Part shown: positions 52,129-60,659 of the stretch, one piece after another
Layout of the letters: the number at the start of each line of letters is the position of its first letter
How positions within the stretch are numbered: position 1 is the stretch's first letter
From: DASUEB01 sp036275295
GTDB taxonomy: Bacteria > Bacteroidota > Bacteroidia > Flavobacteriales_D > Luteibaculaceae
Length of the DNA stretch: 64,000 nucleotides
Assembly: GCA_036275295.1 (NCBI GenBank)
Contig: DASUEB010000025.1
Coordinates: 1-64,000 of the forward strand
Direction: 5' to 3'
Notes under the pieces: model-generated
The model's database searches: none
The model's input: the letters and a program-made list of their open reading frames with translations, nothing else
Told to the model about the DNA's origin: nothing
Translations under genes and position numbers: made by a program

Positions 52129-53088
52129 TCACTGAATCAGATACAAATAAAGCGGCATGCCCAAGGTGATGTTAAACGGAAAGGTCACCGCTAAGGCCAT
52201 GGGAATATACAAGCTCGGATTGGCTTTAGGAGCCACCCATTTCATGGTGGCCGGCACAGCGATGTATGAAGCACTGGCAGCCAACATGGCAAACAACAAA
52301 CGCTCTCCTTCAACATCTGTCACCCACGCACTCAAATAGGCCGTAACACAGCCATTAAGCACCGGAACCCCTATGGCAAACAAGGTGGCAAACCAGCCAT
52401 TCTCGAAAAAAGTGCCCAACCGTCTACCGCTGTTGATGCCCATATCCAACAAAAACAGCACCAAAAAACCCTTGAATAAATCGGTTGTAAAGGGCCGGAT
52501 GCCCTCAGCCTGGGTGTCGGTTGCCAAGTAACCTATCAGCAAACTCCCGAGAATCATCAATACACTTCCGTTGGTCAAGGCGTGTTTTACCACACTCCAG
52601 CACGGCACGTTGGCCTGACTTTCGCCTTGCCCAAACCACGCCATCAACAAAACACCCACAACAATTGCCGGGGCTTCCATCACCGACATCACGGCCACCA
52701 TATGTCCGCCAAAGGGCAATTGCATCATCTCCAGAAACGAAACCGCTGTAACAAAAGTCACTGCACTCACCGAACCATACGAAGCGGCAATAGCTCCTGC
52801 ATTATAGGCGCCGAAACGCCCCAACAGAAGCGTGAAGCAATAGATTGGAACCACCACCGACAAGCCAATCCCAAACAGCAAAGCCCATATGATCTGAGGC
52901 GTTATGGAACTGTGCGAGAGCTCCTGTCCCCCTTTAAATCCAATGGAAAAGAGCAGATATAAGGTAATGAACTTCGATGAATTAGCCGGAATTTTTAAAT
53001 CGCTTTTGACCCATACGGCAAACATGCCCAAGAAAAAAAACAACAATGCCGGATTCCGCAGGTTGTCGAATAAAAAGTCCAATCCCAT
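52129..53088 (-). CDS. SbtA-like sodium-dependent bicarbonate transporter family protein
   Basis: 319 residues with about ten membrane segments. Family features: FFLGMFAVWVKSDLKIPANS near the N-terminus, FLLDMGINSGRRLG in the middle and APKANPSLYIPMALAVTFPF near the end, matching the SbtA/DUF897 group, sodium-bicarbonate symporters in cyanobacteria. In a heterotroph the cargo could be bicarbonate for anaplerosis or another anion. The ATG at 53086-53088 starts one base after the stop of a small coiled-coil gene, so the pair is coupled. No SbtB (PII-like) gene lies next to it. Confidence 0.8.
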   Translation of the reverse strand: MGLDFLFDNLRNPALLFFFLGMFAVWVKSDLKIPANSSKFITLYLLFSIGFKGGQELSHSSITPQIIWALLFGIGLSVVVPIYCFTLLLGRFGAYNAGAIAASYGSVSAVTFVTAVSFLEMMQLPFGGHMVAVMSVMEAPAIVVGVLLMAWFGQGESQANVPCWSVVKHALTNGSVLMILGSLLIGYLATDTQAEGIRPFTTDLFKGFLVLFLLDMGINSGRRLGTFFENGWFATLFAIGVPVLNGCVTAYLSAWVTDVEGERLLFAMLAASASYIAVPATMKWVAPKANPSLYIPMALAVTFPFNITLGMPLYLYLIQ

Positions 53089-53089
53089 A

Positions 53090-53395
53090 TCAAGCCACTT
53101 TCAATTCGTTGGTGCGGCCAAGCTCAATCGAGCCTTTTACCTCGTATTGCCCCGGGCCCTTTTCAAACGACTTGATCAGATCGGCCAACTGATCGCGCTG
53201 CTGGCGCAAGGCCCCGATGCGTTCTTCGATGTCGGTTAGTTTTTCTTGGTGACTGGCCTCCCACATGGCAATGAGCTTGCGCTGCTCTTGCAAGATGAGA
53301 AAGTCTAACAATCCCCTAACAAAGGCTTGAGCCTGTGCGGCAGTGAGTACCCCACTCTGAAGTTCAATCGATGTATACCTTGATGTTGTTTTCAT
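53090..53395 (-). CDS. Small coiled-coil protein paired with the SbtA-like transporter
   Basis: A 101-residue cytoplasmic protein with no family that I recognise. Residues 25-80 are strongly helical and form a likely coiled coil (LILQEQRKLIAMWEASHQEK, then IEERIGALRQQRDQLADLIK). Lacking a PII-like fold, it is not SbtB. ATG at 53393-53395. The stop is one base before the SbtA-like ATG, so it probably binds or regulates that transporter, but this is only inference from order. Confidence 0.65.
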   Translation of the reverse strand: MKTTSRYTSIELQSGVLTAAQAQAFVRGLLDFLILQEQRKLIAMWEASHQEKLTDIEERIGALRQQRDQLADLIKSFEKGPGQYEVKGSIELGRTNELKVA

Positions 53396-53618
53396 GATGA
53401 ATTGATTTTTATGATTGTATATAAGCCCTAATCACCGGCTAGACAACGCTTAGGCTCTGGTTTTAGAAAGGCAGGCTCGGGCACTCGGCAAGGACTCCCC
53501 TTATTGATGAGTGCAAACCGCGGGGAGCATACCTTTCGCTCACCAAGCTGCTGTATTTTCGCGAAAAGCGCCCTTTACCTCGTGCCGCGAGCCTTAATGG
53601 ATTTTGTATGTCGATACC

Positions 53619-55079
53619 TTATTGACCCTGTCCCAAGGAGTATCCCTTTACCCCATCAAATTCGTAGAGATTTTCGGTTTTGATCACCTCACAACCAGCC
53701 AGAATGGCTTGTTGCACCGCAGCTGGCACATCTAAACGATCTACTTCACCTGCCTTGGCCTCCAACCTACAGCGCCAATGATCGGTACAAAACGTCTCTT
53801 CAAATCTCCCCGGCCATACTTTCACACCCCGGTTGGTGATCATGGTCAACTCGAGGCTTGGATGTACATGGGCCACGCGCTCAGCCAGTTCGTTCGGATC
53901 AACGCCCCGCCAGTCGAGAAAAAGATCAACCCCTCTGAGCAATTTGCGCGCCGGTTCTTTCCTGATGTAGGGTTTGAGTTGAAGCGATTCACCTGACTTG
54001 GCCTTGGCCAACTTAAACTTCGACGATCGCTTGCCCAAGTTAGCGATGACCCGTTGCGCAAATGCCTGTGTACCCACCTGCATCACCGAGGTATTTTTCT
54101 CAAAAATATCAGCCGTATGATAGCCCTCCTCTAAGGTGTAAGCCCATGCCTGAAAGATTCGATCGGCATAGGTGGGGAGTTGCAAGTATTGCAGCATTTG
54201 AACCGCAGCTTGCAGCAATCCCGATGGATTGGCGAGGTCGCGACCGGCAATGTCGGGCGCTGAACCGTGAATCGCTTCAAACAAGGCGCCGTGATCGCCT
54301 ACGTTACCAGAACCCGCCAAACCGACAGAACCCGACAACTGGGCGGTTACATCCGAAACGATATCCCCGTACAAGTTGGGCAATACGATGACATCAAAAT
54401 CGCTCGGCGAATCTGCTAATCGGGCAATCCCGATATCGACGATGAAATTGGTCGATTCAATTTGCGGATATTCGGCTGCAATTTCCTGAAACACCTGATA
54501 AAAAAGGCCATCGGTTTGTTTCATGATATTGTCTTTGACAAAACAACTGACCTTTTTTCGACCGTATACGCGAGCGTATTCAAATGCAAATCGGATGATC
54601 CGCTCGCAGCCCGGGCGCGTAATGAGCTTGAGGCATTGCACAACCTCATCGGTTTGGCGATGTTCAATGCCCGCATAAACATCTTCTTCGTTCTCTCGGA
54701 TCACCACTACATCCATGTTGGGGTGCTTGGTAGCCACATAGGGCGCATAACTCACGCACGGCCGAATATTGGAGTACAAACCGAGGGCCTTGCGCATGGT
54801 GACATTCAAGCTCTTGTAGCCCCCGCCGCGGGGTGTTGTAATAGGACCTTTGAGCAGCACCTTGTTTCGGCGGATAATTTCCCACGCCCCGTCATCAATT
54901 CCACTGGAATGCCCAGCCAAGTATAGGCGCTCTCCCAACACCACCTCCTCAAATTGGAGGGGAACCTCAGCTGCATGCAAGATGTTGAGCACTGCCTGCG
55001 TAATCTCGGGCCCAATTCCATCGCCGTATGCCACCGCCACGGAGTGCTTAAATCCGTCTCGCTTTTTTGTCTTTTCCAT
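53619..55079 (-). CDS. Isocitrate dehydrogenase (Thermus-like long form)
   Basis: Oxidative decarboxylation of isocitrate to 2-oxoglutarate in the TCA cycle. 486 residues, longer than the E. coli type and near the 490-residue Thermus type with a C-terminal extension (about residues 345-486, which starts SSKFKLAKAKSGESLQLKPY). Catalytic segments: AYGDGIGPEITQAV, VTMRKALGLYSNIRPC, VVIRENEEDVYAGIEHRQTD and GDIVSDVTAQLSGSVGLAGS. NADP dependence is usual for this group but cannot be decided from the sequence here. The ATG at 55077-55079. The gene stands alone; convergent or divergent partners are unrelated. Confidence 0.9.
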   Translation of the reverse strand: MEKTKKRDGFKHSVAVAYGDGIGPEITQAVLNILHAAEVPLQFEEVVLGERLYLAGHSSGIDDGAWEIIRRNKVLLKGPITTPRGGGYKSLNVTMRKALGLYSNIRPCVSYAPYVATKHPNMDVVVIRENEEDVYAGIEHRQTDEVVQCLKLITRPGCERIIRFAFEYARVYGRKKVSCFVKDNIMKQTDGLFYQVFQEIAAEYPQIESTNFIVDIGIARLADSPSDFDVIVLPNLYGDIVSDVTAQLSGSVGLAGSGNVGDHGALFEAIHGSAPDIAGRDLANPSGLLQAAVQMLQYLQLPTYADRIFQAWAYTLEEGYHTADIFEKNTSVMQVGTQAFAQRVIANLGKRSSKFKLAKAKSGESLQLKPYIRKEPARKLLRGVDLFLDWRGVDPNELAERVAHVHPSLELTMITNRGVKVWPGRFEETFCTDHWRCRLEAKAGEVDRLDVPAAVQQAILAGCEVIKTENLYEFDGVKGYSLGQGQ

Positions 55080-55359
55080 ATTCAGATTGAATTTGTTTCG
55101 ACAAAGGTCAGGCGAATGATTTATAAATTTTTATTTATAGTTTTTATTATAATAATATACTAAAATTTATAACATAGCGCAAATGCCGAATTTGGCTACG
55201 GAATGGGAACCACATCACGATGGGTAAAAGCGGTTTGCTGAGGGGATTTGGATTAATTCCCTTGAGGAGATTAGGCGAAGGCAACCTGGGGTTTTTCTGC
55301 GCATCGTGCATTTGAACAACCCGGGTGAATTAAGTAATTTAGAGCAGCAAATCCCTGTT

Positions 55360-56715
55360 ATGAAATTGTTGGTATCCATATTATGGCTTTTCACAAGTAC
55401 ATGCGCATGGGCAAGCCCTCGCTACCAATTACACGTCAACCCTCTAGACTGCCCTGATTACGCCCAAACTCTTTCAGAAGTTTTGACCTATTTTAATCAA
55501 CAACGTTGCCCGTTGGAAATCACAGTGGTAAGCTTACACAAGAAGATGGCAAGGCAGCAACTTCAGAGCATTGTCCAAGGTCAATGGACAGAATCACCAT
55601 ACATAACAGTACGTTCAACCGTAAAGGACTTAAACAGGCCAAATGCTGGTTACTCAAGACTGTTGATTAGCTTCAACGGTGACACGCTATATCACGCAGC
55701 CCTGTCTGATGTAAGACTTGAAGAGATTCAACCCTTGATTCGCCAGCCACTTTCTGTCGTCAAAATCAGTGAAAATCCGCTTCATCCAAAAGTAAAGCAA
55801 GTGTTAAACCCCATTAATCAGCAATACACTCAATTGGATTCGATCAAGATATTTTACAGTAGTCTTTATCGCACCTTCACCACAGCACACGGTGATTCAG
55901 TGTACAAAACATGGGATTATCTCGATTCATTCAAGCAACTGCTAAAAAACTCGGGCAGAATGGGCACCATCCGACTGGATCGGCCATTTATAACTGCGCA
56001 AGGTATTTTTCTGAGTATCACCATGCAAAAAGAAATCAAAGAGCAGTATCTTGGTTTCATTGACAAAAACAACCTTGGAAAGCTTCAAGCCATCTGGAAA
56101 TTATCCAATCCCGACAGCATTTATCCGTTGACCGACCTCTCGTTTTACGTTAGTGGAGAACATTTGTACACTGCACTCCTACAAAGCGGCAACGACTCAC
56201 TCGTGCGAGCACAAAAAGAGGATTTCCGAATCTTAGGAAAGTTCACTTTCACAAATAACCAACTCAAGCTTGATGGTTTCACGGAAGAACGGCTGCATCC
56301 TTATTTTGTAGAGAACAATTTGGGTATATACAACTCATTTCCGATTTTCCCAACCTCCACCGACAGTGAGTATACCTACGGATTCACCTATTACCCGGCG
56401 ATTTTTAACAAGGGGGGATATCAACTTTATGATCAGGCCTACCTCGATAGAATTAATTTGCGAGCACGGAAGCTAAAATTCAGGCCCTATAAATGTTTGG
56501 CTATCCACAAGGAAGGCAGTGATGTGTGGATCATTGCTAAGATCCGGTCAGTCGATTACCTAATTTGGATGCATAACGGATTGGTGATAGATCGAATAAA
56601 ACTCGCCAGACACCGCGATCTGACCACTTACTCCATGAATTCGAAACAAATCCTTGTTTTCATTGGTAGAGTAATCGGATCCCCTCGAACTGAGACCTAC
56701 TCATACCGCAATTGA
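55360..56715 (+). CDS. Secreted protein of unknown function
   Basis: A 451-residue protein that I do not recognise. A signal peptide (MKLLVSILWLFTSTCAWA) begins at the ATG at 55360; an 18-residue longer frame was excluded. The mature chain is beta-rich with repeated strand-turn units, e.g. YQLHVNPLDCPDYAQTL, FLSITMQKEIKEQYLG, YTALLQSGNDSLV and KSGKFTFTNNQLKLDGF-like segments, and could form a propeller. It has few cysteines and no T9SS or lipoprotein signal, so periplasmic location is likely. It is monocistronic and faces the direct repeats at 56799. Confidence 0.55.
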   Translation: MKLLVSILWLFTSTCAWASPRYQLHVNPLDCPDYAQTLSEVLTYFNQQRCPLEITVVSLHKKMARQQLQSIVQGQWTESPYITVRSTVKDLNRPNAGYSRLLISFNGDTLYHAALSDVRLEEIQPLIRQPLSVVKISENPLHPKVKQVLNPINQQYTQLDSIKIFYSSLYRTFTTAHGDSVYKTWDYLDSFKQLLKNSGRMGTIRLDRPFITAQGIFLSITMQKEIKEQYLGFIDKNNLGKLQAIWKLSNPDSIYPLTDLSFYVSGEHLYTALLQSGNDSLVRAQKEDFRILGKFTFTNNQLKLDGFTEERLHPYFVENNLGIYNSFPIFPTSTDSEYTYGFTYYPAIFNKGGYQLYDQAYLDRINLRARKLKFRPYKCLAIHKEGSDVWIIAKIRSVDYLIWMHNGLVIDRIKLARHRDLTTYSMNSKQILVFIGRVIGSPRTETYSYRN

Positions 56716-56798
56716 GGTAAGAGAGATAAAAACAATTACTTGATAGCTTAATCTGGTAATTTTAGGTGGATGAGTTTCACTGGCGCGGCTGTTATAAG

Positions 56799-57226
56799 CC
56801 GCTTCGGCGAACAAGGCCCGCCATCGCTTCTCGACTGCGTCTCATAGCTTCGTTAAACCCAAATCTGTTATCTTACAATACATGTAACACCCCTTGCAGT
56901 GCGGACCTGTCCGCCGTAGCCCGTGGTTAGGAGTTTAAACGAGTTTTGATATGACAAGTTCACCTTCGCGGCTTGAAAAGCCGCTTCGGCGAGCAAGGCT
57001 CACCTTCGCTTCTCGACTGCGTCTCGAAGCTTCGGCGAGCAAGGCCCGGCTTCGCTTCTCGATTGCGTCTCGAAGCTTCGTTAAACCCAAATCTGTTATC
57101 TTACAATACATGTAATACCCCTTGCAGTGCGGACGTGTCCGCCGTAGCCCGTGGTTAGGAGTTTAAATGAGGCTTGGTATCATAAGCCCGCCTTCGCTTC
57201 TCGACTGCGTCTCGAAGCTTCGGCGG
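56799..57226. repeat. Two long direct repeats and short REP units beside tRNA-Ser
   Basis: Bases 56799-56960 and 57027-57188 are direct repeats offset by exactly 228 bases, about 90 percent alike by eye; both hold CCCAAATCTGTTATCTTACA, TTGCAGTGCGGAC(C/G)TGTCCG and GGTTAGGAGTTTAAA. Between and after them stand short units CTTCGCTTCTCGACTGCGTC followed by TCGAAGCTTCGGCG. The last unit ends directly at the 3' end of the tRNA-Ser gene. No gene lies in 56716-57233. Confidence 0.8.
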
Positions 57227-57233
57227 GCGAAGG

Positions 57234-57321
57234 CGGAGAGAGGGGGATTCGAACCCCCGATACCCTTTTGAGGTATACACACTTTCCAGGCGTGCTCCTT
57301 CAACCACTCGGACACCTCTCC
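57234..57321 (-). tRNA. tRNA-Ser, anticodon GGA
   Basis: 88 bases on the minus strand. Acceptor stem GGAGAGG with TCTCTCC, T arm GGGGG-TTCGAAT-CCCCC, anticodon loop CTGGAAA giving anticodon GGA, and the long variable arm typical of serine tRNA. The discriminator base is G and CCA is not encoded. Reads UCC and UCU codons. Confidence 0.95.
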
Positions 57322-57349
57322 TTAACGATGGCGAAAATAATCATTTCGG

Positions 57350-58378
57350 CTATGCCAAACCCAATTCACCGGCACGATCTGTTTCAAAAGCCACTTTGAG
57401 CTCATCCCCTTGATACCCTTTACCCGCTAAATACATCCATTTAGTCAACGCCGCTTCGGTGGTCATATCACCGCCACTAATTACCCCCATGGCCAATAAC
57501 TCCCTGCTGGTCTCGTATTTACCCATCATCACCCCACCACCGTAACATTGCGTTACATTGATGACCGTGCCGCCCTGACGCAAGTATCCCTGCAATGCCG
57601 CCAAAAACCTAGGCTCTGTCATGGCATTGCCAGCGCCAAACGACTCCAGTAACAGTGCACGTACTTTACCCGCCCTTACCACTGTCTCCAGTAAATCCAT
57701 AGGCATGCCGGGAAACAGTTTGATAATAAAGAGATCGGTTGCCAACTGCCGCTGAACCTTCAGCTCACCCGCGCGAACAGGCAGAATAAATCGATCGTGA
57801 TACTGAATGGTGATACCTGCTTCGGCTAAATTGGGGTAGTTCGGACTGTGAAAAGCATCAAAATGCTCTGAGTTGTATTTCCGCGTCCGATTGCCGCGCA
57901 TGAGTCGCGACTCAAAGTAAATCGCCACCTCCGGAACCTGCGGACTGCCATCGGCCCTCTTCGTGCCCGCTATTTCGATGGCGGTTACCAAATTCTCCTT
58001 GCCATCGGTGCGCAACATGCCAATGGGCAATTGAGAACCCGTGATAATTACCGGTTTGTTCAGATTCTCGAGCATGAAACTCAACGCCGATGCAGTATAT
58101 GCCATGGTATCGGTGCCATGTAATATCACAAATCCATCAAATCGATGGTAATTTTCTTGGATCCAATCGGCCAACAAAACCCAGTGCCGAGCATTCATAT
58201 CGGAACTATCGATAGGCACATCAAACGACCTAACCTCGAGGTGCAGGTCGAATTTCAGCAACTCCGGTATTTGCGCGGAGAGCTGATCGAAATTCAGGGG
58301 CATCAAGGCGCCTGTTACCGGATCTTCGGCCATGCCGATGGTGCCTCCGGTGTAAATAATCAGTACACTCGAATTCAC
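57350..58378 (-). CDS. Type I L-asparaginase
   Basis: Hydrolyses asparagine to aspartate and ammonia in the cytoplasm. 342 residues, no signal peptide. First active-site threonine in IYTGGTIGM (about 9-17), the second in LHGTDTMAYTAS (about 85-96), and GKENLVTAIEIA (about 125-136) supplies the lysine. The start is a GTG at 58376-58378, four bases after the stop of the ERxCC protein gene, so it is co-transcribed with that gene and tatD. It ends 28 bases from the tRNA. Confidence 0.92.
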   Translation of the reverse strand: MNSSVLIIYTGGTIGMAEDPVTGALMPLNFDQLSAQIPELLKFDLHLEVRSFDVPIDSSDMNARHWVLLADWIQENYHRFDGFVILHGTDTMAYTASALSFMLENLNKPVIITGSQLPIGMLRTDGKENLVTAIEIAGTKRADGSPQVPEVAIYFESRLMRGNRTRKYNSEHFDAFHSPNYPNLAEAGITIQYHDRFILPVRAGELKVQRQLATDLFIIKLFPGMPMDLLETVVRAGKVRALLLESFGAGNAMTEPRFLAALQGYLRQGGTVINVTQCYGGGVMMGKYETSRELLAMGVISGGDMTTEAALTKWMYLAGKGYQGDELKVAFETDRAGELGLA

Positions 58379-58382
58379 CCGA

Positions 58383-58817
58383 CTATAAATTCAATTCGTT
58401 GTCTATAAATGCCTTAGCATCGGCGTCGCCGCGCATTTCTAACCAGATCTCGCTTTGATCGCCACTGATGCTGAGGTTGTAAACAAAGAAATCGCAGCAA
58501 CGCCGCTCGCTGGCCACAAAATCAACCAACTTCACCAAGGTGCTATCATCGCCCTTAAATCGAAACGCATAACCGTCATCAAGTGATTTTTTCTCCTGCA
58601 TCGCCTGCTTGAGCCAAGGGAGCACGCGCTCTTTTCGCTCCTGCATTTCTTTGGGAGGCAGCTTGCAACTGGCTTCGGTTGATTTATTCTTGGCCATACA
58701 AGCTACCCCACAAGCTTCGGCATTCGCCTCATCTGCACCGCGGTAGTCTAAGGCCAATACCAACACAGCTGCTGCAGTGAACAGGGCCAACAAGCCGATT
58801 ACAATGATTTTTTTCAT
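58383..58817 (-). CDS. Small anchored protein with ERRCC motif
   Basis: A 144-residue protein with an N-terminal membrane anchor (IIVIGLLALFTAAAVLVLAL) and two cysteine regions: CGVACMAKN (about 36-44) and CKLPPKEMQERK, and the main motif FVASERRCCDFFVYNL (about 102-117). ERxCCxFF followed by an acidic strand is found in a family seen from memory in arsenic or mercury loci and elsewhere; function is not known. The start overlaps the tatD stop by four bases. Metal binding by the CC pair is inferred. Confidence 0.6.
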   Translation of the reverse strand: MKKIIVIGLLALFTAAAVLVLALDYRGADEANAEACGVACMAKNKSTEASCKLPPKEMQERKERVLPWLKQAMQEKKSLDDGYAFRFKGDDSTLVKLVDFVASERRCCDFFVYNLSISGDQSEIWLEMRGDADAKAFIDNELNL

Positions 58818-59587
58818 GTTAGCCTAAATAAGTTAACGGCATTCTCGCTGGTGAGGCGAACAACCTCCTCAATGCTAATTTCGTGAATTTCAGCGAGCTT
58901 TTGGGCTATCAAAGCCAAGTATTTTGGTTCGTTGCGCTTTCCGCGGTGTGGAGTAGGGGCCAGATATGGCGCGTCGGTTTCCAAGACCAATCGGCTGATT
59001 GGCAAATCGTTGACCACTGCTTCGAGACCCGATTTTTTAAACGTCAGCACTCCGCCCAAACCGAGGTAAAAATTAGGGTAGCTGAGTGCCTTTTGCGCTT
59101 GAGATGCGTCGCCGCTAAAACAGTGAAACACCCCGCGCAATCGCGAATCGGCCGCGCGATCCATCACCTCAAAAACCTCGTCGAACGCATTTCGCACGTG
59201 AATGGCCACGGGAAGATCGAATTCAACCGCCCATCGCAGCTGCTTTTCAAAAGCCACCTGCTGAAGCGGTAAGGTGTCTTGCTCCCAGTACAAATCGATT
59301 CCAATCTCGCCCACCGCAATGTACTTGCCCGTGCTCAATTCGCTGTACACCCTGTCGAGGTAACTCATGGTATCCGCCTTGACATAACAGGGATGCAAGC
59401 CCATCATAGGAGCAAACAACTGCGGATCTTTTTCGCAGAGCTCCCACATCCTGCCTTCGCTATCGGCGTCAATATTGGGCAATAAAATCTTGCCCACCGC
59501 AGCCTCTCGGGCCTCCTGCACTACCCTTTCTCTGTCTGCATCAAATTCCTCAGCATAGAGATGACAATGCGTATCAATCAACATCAT
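58814..59587 (-). CDS. tatD: TatD-family metal-dependent hydrolase
   Basis: 257 residues. TIM-barrel DNase-like hydrolase of the TatD family (3'-5' exonuclease and D-aminoacyl-tRNA deacylase activities are reported for members). Metal ligands: IDTHCHLYAEEFD (HxH near residue 6-8), AVGEIGIDLYWEQD, ALPVAIHVRNAFDEV, FHCFSGDASQ and LVLETDAPYLAP. Two adjacent Met codons (59585-59587, 59582-59584); a TACCTTTG box at 59592-59599 on the minus strand lies only 4 to 7 bases upstream, so the transcript is near-leaderless and the second Met is possible. It shares a transcript with the ERxCC and asparaginase genes. Confidence 0.92.
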   Translation of the reverse strand: MMLIDTHCHLYAEEFDADRERVVQEAREAAVGKILLPNIDADSEGRMWELCEKDPQLFAPMMGLHPCYVKADTMSYLDRVYSELSTGKYIAVGEIGIDLYWEQDTLPLQQVAFEKQLRWAVEFDLPVAIHVRNAFDEVFEVMDRAADSRLRGVFHCFSGDASQAQKALSYPNFYLGLGGVLTFKKSGLEAVVNDLPISRLVLETDAPYLAPTPHRGKRNEPKYLALIAQKLAEIHEISIEEVVRLTSENAVNLFRLT

Positions 59588-59591
59588 GCCG

Positions 59592-59599
59592 CAAAGGTA
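59592..59599 (-). promoter_or_regulatory. Bacteroidota -7 box of tatD
   Basis: Reads TACCTTTG on the minus strand and ends 4 bases before the first Met codon. Confidence 0.6.
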
Positions 59600-59624
59600 G
59601 TTCTTGAGCCAATTTGAAATGAAT

Positions 59625-59632
59625 TACCTTTG
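59625..59632 (+). promoter_or_regulatory. Bacteroidota -7 box of the GT9 gene
   Basis: TACCTTTG with a TTG at 59604-59606, 18 bases upstream, as -33 element. It divides the ORF that begins at 59604, so the real start is further downstream, near 59649. Confidence 0.6.
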
Positions 59633-59648
59633 CGCCAAAATTCAGGTA

Positions 59649-60632
59649 TTGAAAAAAATCCTCATCATCCGCTTCAGTTCCATCGGCGATATCGTGTTGA
59701 CCAGTCCTGTGGTGCGATGCATTCGTCAATCGGGCGATGTTGAAATTCACTTTCTTACCAAGACGGCCTTTGCCAGCATTGCCGAGAACAATCCGCTCAT
59801 CGACCGCGTTCATCGCATGGAACACTCGATCGACGAATGTTTGCCCGCCCTGCAGCAGGAACAATTCGATTTCGTGGTTGATTTGCAGAACAACCTCCGC
59901 TCTTTTCGGGTGCGCAAAAAACTGGACCGACCCTCTTCGACCTTCCCCAAATTGAATGTTAGGAAGTGGCTTTACGTCAACCTAAAACGCGACGTAATGC
60001 CGAAAACCCATATCGTCGACCGCTATTTTAAGGCGGTTGAGCCCCTGGGCATTTCCAACGACGGGCAAGGACTGGATTTCTTTATTTCGGTGAAAGACCG
60101 CGTAGTTCCTGAACTAACCTTCGGTTGGCCAAAAGAGCATTATATTGCCTTGGTTGTAGGCGCGGCCCACTTCACCAAGCGCATCCCGCTTCAGAAACTG
60201 ATGGAAATTTGCGAACGCATACACATGCCTATCGTTGCGCTGGGAGGAAAGGACGACGCTTTAGTGGGAGAACGTTTAGCAGCCGCTTTTCCCGGTAAGG
60301 TGCACAATGCATGTGGCAAATGTACCCTTGATCAGAGCGCATCGGTCATCAAACACGCCAAGCACGTGATCACCCCCGATACCGGATTGATGCACATAGC
60401 AGCTGCGTTTCAACGACCCATCACCGTGGTCTGGGGCAACACAACTCCGCAGCTCGGCATGTATCCCTACCAAACGGAGACGCCATGGACCAGTGCCGAA
60501 GTGAAAGACCTGGGCTGCCGACCTTGTTCAAAAATTGGATTTAATCGCTGTCCAAAAGGGCATTTTAAATGCATGAACCTTCAAGACGCCCAATCCATTG
60601 CCGCATCCATCGATTCGCAGGCAATTTCATAA
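59649..60632 (+). CDS. Glycosyltransferase family 9 (heptosyltransferase type)
   Basis: Transfers a sugar, perhaps heptose, to lipopolysaccharide at the inner membrane. The chosen start is the TTG at 59649 (MKKILIIRFSSIGD after initiation), giving 327 residues, because the -7 box 59625-59632 lies inside the longer reading frame. Family signatures: ILIIRFSSIGDIVLTSPVVR at the N-terminus, DLQNNLRSFRVRKK, and the C-terminal VITPDTGLMHIAAAFQRPITVVWG nucleotide-sugar site (read in two parts). Acceptor and sugar are not known; a heptose pathway is not in the window. It is divergent from tatD. Confidence 0.9.
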   Translation: MKKILIIRFSSIGDIVLTSPVVRCIRQSGDVEIHFLTKTAFASIAENNPLIDRVHRMEHSIDECLPALQQEQFDFVVDLQNNLRSFRVRKKLDRPSSTFPKLNVRKWLYVNLKRDVMPKTHIVDRYFKAVEPLGISNDGQGLDFFISVKDRVVPELTFGWPKEHYIALVVGAAHFTKRIPLQKLMEICERIHMPIVALGGKDDALVGERLAAAFPGKVHNACGKCTLDQSASVIKHAKHVITPDTGLMHIAAAFQRPITVVWGNTTPQLGMYPYQTETPWTSAEVKDLGCRPCSKIGFNRCPKGHFKCMNLQDAQSIAASIDSQAIS

Positions 60633-60659
60633 AGCAGAGCATAGGGCAATGATGGGGTG

